This document shows, piece by piece, positions 41,984 through 49,946 of a DNA stretch of 64,000 nucleotides (within the stretch, counting starts at the first letter, position 1; every line of letters starts with the position of its first letter). The notes under the pieces are model-generated. The model saw only the letters and a program-made list of their open reading frames with translations. It ran no database searches and was not told the origin of the DNA. Source of the stretch: Jaminaea rosea (lineage: Eukaryota > Basidiomycota > Exobasidiomycetes > Microstromatales); contig NW_020289983.1 in the NCBI RefSeq assembly GCF_003144245.1, forward strand, positions 496,001 through 560,000, given 5' to 3'. Position numbers and translations under genes: made by a program.

Positions 41984-43573
41984 ATGCAGGGTATCCTCAA
42001 GGCAACTTTCCTGGCTCTCGCCATCACCATGGCGTCGGCCGCCCCTCAGCACAACGCTCGTCACTTCCACCGTCGTGGCGACGTTGCGCAGATCAACGAC
42101 AACGACCTCGTTGACCTCGCCAACCCCAAGGTCGGCGTCTCGGTCCTCTCTGAGATCACCAAGAACATCAAGCGTGCCGACACTACCCAGATCAACGACG
42201 ATGACCTCGTTGACGCAAAGAACCCCGACGTCCTCGTCTCGGTCCTCTCTGACCTCGGCCTCGCCCGCCGTGGTGACACCACCCAGGTCAATGACAACGA
42301 CCTCGTCGACGCCAAGAACGCTAAGATTCTGGTCTCGATCCTGAGCAAGCTCGGCCTCGCCAAGCGTGACACCACGCAAATCAACGATGACGACCTCGTC
42401 GACCTCAAGAACCCCAAGGTCCTCGTCTCCGTCCTCAGCAAGCTGGGTCTTGCTAAGCGCGGCGACACCACTCAGATCAACGACGACGACCTGGTTGACG
42501 CCAAGAATGCCAAGATCCTCGTCTCTCTCCTCTCCAAGCTCGGCCTCTCGAAGCGCGACACCACTCAGGTCAACGACAACGACCTCATCGACGCAAAGGA
42601 TGCTAAGATCCTCGTCTCCATCCTGAGCAAGCTGGGCCTCTCGAAGCGCGACACCACCCAGGTAAACGACGACGACCTCATTGACGCCAAGGACGCCAAG
42701 GTCCTCGTTTCGATCCTCTCCAAGCTCGGCCTGGGCAAGCGCGATGTCACTCAGATCAACGACGACGATGCCGTTGACGCCGCCGACGCTCGTGTCGCTG
42801 TTCCCGTCCTCTCCAAGATCGGCAAGATGCAGAAGCGCCGCATCACCCAGATCAACGATGACGACCTCGTCGACGCAAAGAACCCCAAGGTCGGTATCTC
42901 GGTCCTCAGCGACATCGAGCGCAGGGGTAGCCACCCCCACCCTCACCCTCACCCGGCCCCTGCTCAGCCTTCCAGGACCGCCACCGAGGACGACGGTGAC
43001 GTGACTCAGATCAACGACAGCGACCTCGTCGACCTCAAGAACCCGGACATCGCCATTCCGATCCTCAGCGACATCGAGCGCAGGGGTAGCCACCCTCACC
43101 CTCACCCTCACCCCGAGCCCTCGCGGGTCGCCGAGAAGGAGGACAGCGATGACGTGACCCAGATCAACGACGATGACCTTGTGGACCTTAAGAACCCGGA
43201 CATCGCCATCCCCATTCTGAGCGACCTGTCTCGCCGTGGCAACCACCCGCACCCTCACCCTCACCCTCACCCGCACCCTACCCCTACCTCGGCCCGCACT
43301 GCCGCCACCTCGTCGTCGTCGACCCCCTCTTCGACCGCCTCTGCTTGCCCCCCTGGCACCACGCAGATCAGCGACAACGACTTGATCGACGCCAAGAACG
43401 TCAACATCTCACTCTGCATCCTCGACCTCGACGGATCATGCAGGAAGGCCGCTGCCGCCAGCGCCACTCCCGTCGCTCAGAACGGCGGCACCGTCTGCGG
43501 CAGCGTCAAGCAGGTCAACGACGACGACCTCCTTGACCTCAAGAACTTTGGTCTCAACATCGGGATCCTCTAA
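41984..43573 (+). CDS. Secreted tandem-repeat precursor with Kex2-type processing sites
   Basis: Intronless, 529 residues. A signal peptide (MQGILKATFLALAITMASAA) is followed by a short pro-segment ending in RR (residues 30-31). Then come about 13 copies of a unit whose core is TQ[IV]NDxD[LA][VI]D, followed by a hydrophobic VLVSVLSKLGL-type segment. Nearly every unit ends in KR or RR (NIKR, LARR, LAKR, LSKR, LGKR, QKRR, IERR, LSRR), the cleavage signature of Kex2 furin-like protease; I count 12 such sites. Most released peptides would be 28-33 residues. Units 10-12 start with His-Pro tracts of 4, 4 and 6 HP pairs. The last part loses the dibasic sites and gains Cys (three in the final two units plus one before them). 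Smut Hum3, Rsp1 and Rep1 are known secreted repeat proteins processed this way, but the repeat motif here is not one I recognise. The ATG at 41984 was chosen because it starts the signal peptide. Confidence 0.9.
   Translation: MQGILKATFLALAITMASAAPQHNARHFHRRGDVAQINDNDLVDLANPKVGVSVLSEITKNIKRADTTQINDDDLVDAKNPDVLVSVLSDLGLARRGDTTQVNDNDLVDAKNAKILVSILSKLGLAKRDTTQINDDDLVDLKNPKVLVSVLSKLGLAKRGDTTQINDDDLVDAKNAKILVSLLSKLGLSKRDTTQVNDNDLIDAKDAKILVSILSKLGLSKRDTTQVNDDDLIDAKDAKVLVSILSKLGLGKRDVTQINDDDAVDAADARVAVPVLSKIGKMQKRRITQINDDDLVDAKNPKVGISVLSDIERRGSHPHPHPHPAPAQPSRTATEDDGDVTQINDSDLVDLKNPDIAIPILSDIERRGSHPHPHPHPEPSRVAEKEDSDDVTQINDDDLVDLKNPDIAIPILSDLSRRGNHPHPHPHPHPHPTPTSARTAATSSSSTPSSTASACPPGTTQISDNDLIDAKNVNISLCILDLDGSCRKAAAASATPVAQNGGTVCGSVKQVNDDDLLDLKNFGLNIGIL
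42077..43573 (+). repeat. Intragenic tandem repeat array of the secreted precursor
   Basis: About 13 imperfect units of roughly 93-99 nt, longer where His-Pro linkers occur. Units 3-7 are the most alike. Copies differ at many third codon positions while the encoded QINDDDL core is kept, which suggests selection on the peptide rather than recent amplification. Confidence 0.85.
43244..43279 (+). repeat. CACCCT-type hexamer run coding for six His-Pro pairs
   Basis: Shorter runs of four pairs occur at 42932-42955 and 43091-43114. All three directly follow a dibasic site and a Gly-Ser or Gly-Asn. Confidence 0.9.
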
Positions 43574-45368
43574 GCCAGCCTTAGCGCGCGCGTTACCCTC
43601 CCCACGCTGCACCCTAGGCGGCTTGGAATCCCGACTCGTCTAGACCTCCGGTGTATCGAGGCTGGTACTTGGACACTCATCTCTCACCGTCTTGTTACGA
43701 TCCTGCTTTCCACGGATGCTCAGTAGATTTCCCCACTTCCCCGCACTCTCGTTCTTGTCTCGTGGCTGCGTCTCCCCAGACTGCGCCGTCCCATCCCCCC
43801 GTCTCACTGCCTCACCTAGCATTTATCGATGAATGTCATCTGTTCTCATTATAGACACGAGTGCGCATCCGGTGTGAACGAGTGTTGACCAGCAAGAGGC
43901 GGGAAGCTGGTCGTTGCTAAGGTAGCATGGAGGGCGAGGATGCGCGGTGTGATCCCCGCGACGCCTTGATGATGACGACGACGAGCACAGCAGTGGAGCA
44001 CTCTTGCTATATCTCGCCAACCCTTGTTGACATTGCTGCGCCCGCCCAGGTGATGCTATTATGGGGGAGCAATCTGCGGATCTAGCTTGGTGGCTCATGT
44101 CATCGACTGGAATGGCTGGCGATTCTCGCGGCTGCTCACCCTACGCTTGTTCGATGCTTCATCGGCAACGTCGAGGAATGGTTAGCAATCGCGCGCAGGC
44201 CCGGTGACGTTTCGACTCCTCGTCGTCATTGGGTGGGCCCCACGCTCTCCATGTCATTGCCTGCGTTGCGTGACGTGACGTGCCGTGCTTTCTTTTCTCA
44301 GCTCAGCGCAAGTGGCCGGAGAACAACACTCGAAATCGGAGGGCACAGCCAGGGTGCAGAGCTGCGCGGCGAGCGGCGAGCGACGAACTAGCAGCCAGCG
44401 CGCACACGACGGCAGGGCGCAAAGGGGCGCAAGCAAGGCAACACGGCAACCACACGACGAGTCCGAGGAAAGCTCCGTTTCACCGAGGGAGCGAGAAACT
44501 CGGGCTTCAAGGGGTCGATGCTCTGAGCTTGAGCGCGCGCGGGCGAGCTTGTCACGAGGATGTAAAGATAGCGAGGCAATGAAAGACGCCCCTCAACGAC
44601 GCTAGAGATGTTCTGATTGTCACCCTCCTCGTCTCGTAGACGTTGTGGTGGTTAGGGGCTTCTTCTATGCTGGCTCGAGCTCGCGATAGTGGTGTTGATT
44701 GACTGAAACTACTCGCCCTCCACGCCGCCGCTGACGCCTCTGCCGCCCACACCGCCGCTGCGAATGGGCGCTGGCTAGCCGGCTGATGTTGAATGCTAAG
44801 CCTGTCTGCGCCTCTGCCTCTGCCTCTTGCCTGCTAGGCTTTACAACGGCCAAGCTCCTGCCGACCGCCGACTGCGCCAGGTCGAATCGAAATTCGAACG
44901 AGTTGGCTGACTTGCCCGCCCGCGTCCCGCCTCCTGCCTGCCTGCCTGCTTGCCCGCCTGCCTGCCAACTTGTGCCGACTGGCTCGTCCCGCTCAGCGCC
45001 TTCGCCCCCCTCTGTTGCTGCTCGAGCCTGCGCCTGCGCCTGCCTCGTCGTCGGTCGGCTCGCTGGCCCGGACACACGCACACGCACGCACGCAAGCACA
45101 CGCTGGCTGGCTCGTTGGCCATCGTTTGCGAGTGGCGCGGCGAGCCAGGGGCGAGAGAAGGGGTCGAGGTCGAGGCAGCAGAGGATCAAAGGCACACTCA
45201 TCACACTGGCCTGTTCTCTTTCTTACCACCACCACATCTCTTTTTCCTTTCGGTCTCCTTCACGTCTCTCTAGACTCGACTCGATCCGATCCTCAAAGCC
45301 TCGACGGCCTTTACGAACACTCAACTCTCATTCTCGTTTTCACGACACCCTCACTCTTCTCTCCCACG
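43574..45368. promoter_or_regulatory. 1.8-kb gene-free region between the two secreted-protein genes
   Basis: No supportable gene on either strand. It holds the 3' end of the repeat-protein gene and a long upstream region of the GPI-type gene, including TGCC repeats (44933-44966), a CACACGCACGCACGCA-like run near 45070-45095, and a pyrimidine-rich leader just before 45369. Confidence 0.4.
44933..44966 (+). repeat. TGCC (GGCA on the minus strand) repeat
   Basis: Four TGCC-type units at 44933-44949 and more at 44951-44966, separated by small changes. It is the reverse complement of the GGCA repeat at 30977 and likewise sits a few hundred bases before a plus-strand gene. Confidence 0.8.
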
Positions 45369-46148
45369 ATGAAGTCCTTCGCCACCATCTCTGCCATTGC
45401 GGCTCTCGCTGCCTCTGCCGCGGCTGCCCCCGTCGTCCAGGTCCCCTCGACGATGCTGACCTGCCAGGTGAGCATGACCGCGCTCACGTACACAGTCGTT
45501 TCTTGCTCGGGCGCTGACATCCCATGCCTCTCGCTCCTCCTCGCACTCGCAGCCTCAGGCCATCACCTGGTCCGGCGCCAAGGCCCCCGTCTACATCTCG
45601 TACATCCAGGGCAAGGACACCTCGTCTGCTCCCATTGAGCAGTTCCCTGCCCAGCAGTCCGCCTCTGGCAGCTACGTCTGGTGAGCACCTTGGCGGTGCA
45701 GCGACTCTACGCCCTGATTGTCCCCGCTGACACTCTCTCGCTCCCTCGCTCGCTCAGGACCGTCAACCAGCCCGTAGGCACTCAGCTCACCTTCATCATC
45801 AACGACGCCGACGGAACCCCCAACTACTCGTCGCAGACGACCATCCAGGCCGGTACCTCGACCTCGTGCATCGGCAACAACGCCGCCTCGGCCTCGTCGG
45901 GTGGCTCTTCCTCCTCGTCGTCGGCCGCTGGTGGCGCTTCCTCGTCTGCCGGCAGCGCTACCTCGAGCGCTGCTGCCAGGACCTCGTCGGCCGCCTCGGG
46001 CGCTAGCTCCAGGGCTTCGTCGGCTGCCTCGGCCGCTTCCCCCTCGAGCTCCTCGTCGAGCTCTGGCGGCAGCAACGGTGTCGCCTCGCTCGCTGTCAAC
46101 GGCTTCGCCGCCGTCGCTGCTGGTGCCGCTGCCCTCTTCATGGCCTAA
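45369..46148 (+). CDS. GPI-anchored Ser/Ala-rich cell-wall protein
   Basis: Exons 45369-45467, 45553-45680 and 45758-46148, introns 85 and 77 nt, 205 residues. A signal peptide (MKSFATISAIAALAASAAAA) leads to a compact beta-type domain of ~85 residues (QAITWSGAKAPVYISYIQGK, then WTVNQPVGTQLTFIINDADG and NYSSQTTIQAG), resembling the Ig-like N-domain of Kre9/Knh1 and Ser-Thr-rich GPI-anchored families. It carries two Cys that could pair. A Ser/Ala stalk of ~75 residues follows, then a hydrophobic tail (VNGFAAVAAGAAALFMA) after SGGSNG, which fits a GPI attachment signal. Likely a wall or plasma-membrane structural protein. The tryptophan codon is split by intron 2, which supports that splice. 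Confidence 0.88.
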
Positions 46149-46714
46149 ATAGCTCGAGTGCCATTGTGATGATGCGGTGCAGCAAGTTCCGTGCGCCCGC
46201 GCGCACACAGACAAGTCTTCCCTCCCTGCCTCCTCTCTCTTTTATGACTTCTGCCATATAAACTCTGTCCATCCCCTCTTCTCTTCTTTACTTCCTTGTC
46301 CATTTGATACAAATCACAAACTCGCCTCGCCTCCTCGACGATGCTCCCGTCTAATTTCGACTGGTCTTGTCAATTTCCTCTGCCCCTCCGAAGTACCGAG
46401 GAGCTTGACGTGAATCGAACTCTTCTCTCGGTCCATGCGCATCTGCAGATCACGGTCATGTACGAGTGAACAGAGGGCGAGCTTGGATTGCCAGACCGTT
46501 TGTGTCGTCGCCCTCGAACTTGGACGGAGCGACGTCTTGCCTCAGCCAGAGTGAGAAGGAGCGACGCGGTCGTCGTGTTCCAAGGTGCGCGTCTGGTTCC
46601 GTCCATCCAAATTCAATCGATTGCCGTCCTGGCTCGCCTTGCTCCCTCACCTTTCCCCCATCAACATGGCATAGCAACAAGCATCCTCTCATCATATACT
46701 ACGCGGCGCAGGCA
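46149..46714. other. Intergenic, GPI protein 3' side / SLD3-like promoter
   Basis: 566 nt with T/C-rich sequence just past the stop at 46148. The open frame upstream of 46715 has no ATG. No RNA gene was supported. Confidence 0.35.
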
Positions 46715-49700
46715 ATGACGCACTCGACCAGTGCAGTAGCATCGACCTCCAAGGTACAACTGGACTTGGCTTGCCCGATCGCCTGGCCATCGTCCTCCCA
46801 CCGATGCGCAGCGTTCAACGACCACGAGGCCGACGTTCATGCGACCACGGTCCATCATGTCAGGCGGCGTTTCCACGAATGCCTCTGGCTAGGAGAGAGC
46901 TATCTTCCCCTCGCCACATATCCTGGCTATGCTTTTGACCTTCAGTCCGCCACCGCAGTGGGCAAGCAGCGACGCCAAGACGTCGAAGCGGCCGCCGCCT
47001 TTCTCGATGCGATTGCCTCGCTCCTGCGAACTCGAGGTCAAGTGCAGCGCAGATTCAGAGCAGAGTTGCCAAAGAAGGTAGCCGCGCATCTCTCGGGCCT
47101 TGCAGCTGGAGAGCAGGATGAGGAGATGGCTTTCGTCTGTGCGGCGCTAGCTTCCGGGCCTGGACGGAGCGTTGCTGAGGAACATCAGCAGGCGAGGGCC
47201 AAGGCGGAGCAGGATGGCGAGGAGGATAGCAAAGCCGTCAAGACGAGGCTGAGAGACGACTGGCTAGCAGCTATTGAGAGAAGAGAGTGAGTGATGACGA
47301 AAGCTCCGGGTGGTGCGACAGCCGCTGACCCTTGACCTTCTCGCGACAGGCTTTCGTTGCAGCTTCTCCTCATCCTCGAGGCCCTTCGCATCGGAGTCGA
47401 ACACCCTATGCTCTTGACCACGGCCAACGCAAGCTCACCTTCGAAAGCACCCTCGCGCCCAGCACCGATGCCTCTACAATCAAGCCAGATGAATGGCAGC
47501 CCAACAGAGGAAAGCTCTTCGAGGATGGTCACACTCTCACAAGATGATGTCGAAGACTCGGTCTCAGGATCGCAGACAAAGCCCGCTCGCAAGAAGAAGC
47601 GCAAGTCAGCTCCCGCTCGTCGTTGGACCGGCTTCGCGACGGCGATGGCTCTCGAAGGGGCAGTAGAGAGTGACGGCTTCCCCTGGGCTAAGCGGACAAC
47701 TAGCAGCAACAAGTTGGGCGGCGAGCTCGTCTCTCCAGGTGATGCAGCGAACGATGATGACGACGATCAATCCGCACCCTTTCACGCGAAAGCGATGGTA
47801 CGAGACCCGGAAGGATTACATCGCCTCTTCGAAACTTTCGCTGATCGTCTGTCGTTGCGCATCGTGACGTGCGAATTGCGCAAGGATTTTCTCGGACTCG
47901 ACGAGGAGATTGGGCAGCAGACACAAGCAGCACCGACAAAGGAGCATGGCAAGGTTCCGTCGCTTGTCCTCTTTGGTACAGCAGCACGAGCACGAGACGA
48001 GCGGGACGAGCGGGACGAGATGCACCACCTCTGCTCAGACATTGTTGAGCCACGCTTCGCGCGCGTATTGCCCAGACAATGCTCCGTGCTTCGATCCAAG
48101 GCGACTGTAGGCGGCGCCTCGCAGACCACACCCCGTCGACCGGCTCTCGGCCCTACCACCACCACCATCACGACCGGGCGAGGCGGCCAAGCCAGTGCCG
48201 AGCGAGCACGACGTCGTGAGGAAGCTGCTCAACTTGCGCGTGTACGCTCTGAAGCCGATCTAGGCGCACGTAAGAAGCTCGCAGATGACAAGGCCAAAGC
48301 TAGAGAAGCAAGAAAGCTCAGCCAGCGTCCAGGGTTAAAGGATGCACTCGTTCTCGAGCAGAAGGAGCGCAAGTTCAGTCGAGCTGCCTCCATCACCGGG
48401 GAAGCGAAGAGAAATGAGAGGGAGGTGAGCGTGAAGCGCCGCGTGGGCTTGGTGAGGGAACAATCTGCCAGCAATGTGTGGGATGAGGGCCAAAGCCAAG
48501 GACAAGGCCAGAGCCAGTCGGCACCCGTGCTGCCGACGATGATGAAGAGTGGAAGCCTGGTCCTTGGCCCGCCAACGGCTACGCGTGTCAACAAGAGGAA
48601 AATTGCCGAGCCGAGGCGATTCGGTGGACACGTGAACGTAAAGGAGGAGGAAGACGATGCCGACAATCCCTTTCGCGACTCATCGTCGCCTTCGCTGCAG
48701 CCTCAAGCCCTGCCGCCTCCAACGACCGACGTCTCGAGTGTCAAGCGCCTGAAAGCGACGCGCGGGGCCTTCTCTCGCAGCGAGAGCCAAGTCTTCCAAA
48801 AGCCATCCTTGCCAACTGCGAACATGGCTGGTGCATCACAGTCGCAGGGCCCCTCTCTCCTGGCTGTGCCACCTGCAAGAAGGAGCCTCACGGGGTGGCA
48901 GCGCACCGAGTCGCAGCCAGTCACGTCGCGAGATCTCTCTGCACTCTCCTCAGCCGCGCCTAGTCGAAGCGTGTCGAGAGCATCTTCGCGAGGCCCTTCG
49001 CGGAGTGGCTCACCATTTCTGCGGGAGGCTGAAAGCGCAGGCGAGGAAGATGATGAGGAAGAGGCAGAACAGGAGGAGGAGGAGGACCCCCTGTTCCTAC
49101 GGCGAGCAGGCCCTACTACGAGTGCCGCCGTCGCGACTGCTCCAGGAGCGTTGCTATCGCAGTCGCGCCCCTTGCAAGGTCTGGCAGGGCTGAGGACGTG
49201 GAGCAAGACCAATTCCTCGAGTATGGCTGAGCTACCGCCAACGCCTGGTCGGACGAAAGTCTCCACCGCGCAAGCTAGGCAAACTGATGTCCACCTTGCA
49301 GCAGCGGGGGACGCGGAGCCAAAGGCTCCGAGGGGCCTCGCTCGGGAGCCAGAGTCGCAGCCTTCAGCCAGCAGCCATGGTCTTCCTCAGCAACGAATAC
49401 TGAAGCCAGTCCCCGCGCCAACCGAAATTGAAGTCAACGACCCCGTCGCCCGCACCCCATCAGCTCAACCTCCCTCCGAATCGTCTTCCATCACGTCCTC
49501 ATCGACCTCAGCGCTCCGCCCGACGATCCCTCGCAGGCCAAGCGGGCGCAACCCCTTCGCGAAGAGTGTCTCTCAACAGCGTCTCGAGTCGGTGACGTCC
49601 GCCGCGATGCCGGTCAAGCGCTCTCCAGCGGGAGGGAGCGACGTGATGGCAGGAACAGGAGCGTTCAGCGAAGAGGAGCGACAGACGCTAAAGGCGGAAG

Positions 49701-49765
49701 ACATCACGGAGAGCCCAGCCGATCTAGGTAGATTGTGGCGCGGTGGGGGACTGAAGTGGGGATAA
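46715..49765 (+). CDS. SLD3: SLD3-like DNA replication initiation protein
   Basis: Exons 46715-47286 and 47350-49765, intron 63 nt, about 995 residues. The first in-frame ATG is 46715. The segment formed across the splice, DWLAAIERRELSLQLLLILE, followed by a helix-rich middle region (GLHRLFETFADRLSLRIVT, then ELRKDFLGLDEEIG), matches my knowledge of the Sld3/Treslin STD domain (a KREVQLQILLLLE-type block). The C-terminal half is basic and disordered (ERARRREEAAQLARVRSEAD, KKLADDKAKAREARKLSQRP) with many Ser-Pro/Thr-Pro sites, as expected for a CDK-regulated partner of Dpb11. Sld3 brings Cdc45 to Mcm2-7 at origins. Overall similarity is low, so the name rests on one block plus architecture. 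Confidence 0.62.
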
Positions 49766-49946
49766 GGGAAAGGCGTTGCGGACGGCTAGGCTGAGCTGAG
49801 TGAGAGATGCAGATAGAGATTACGGAGGACGATCTGTACAACAGGAGAGAAAATAGATGAAGAGCAGGCACGATATACGTAGACGAGCAGCGGGGAGCAG
49901 ATGTGCGTGGATGATGCATGCAACCCTTGAGCCTCCCGCGACCTCC

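Noticed and set aside
41933-43276. 447-residue open frame on the minus strand opposite the secreted repeat gene
   Set aside because: It mirrors the tandem repeat (periodic VDEVVVVDLG units) and is a by-product of the repeat's codon use; the plus strand has the signal peptide and processing sites.
46412-46420. tRNA B-box-like GTTCGATTC on the minus strand
   Set aside because: The flanking bases do not form a T stem (only the closing G-C pairs), and no A box or acceptor stem was found.
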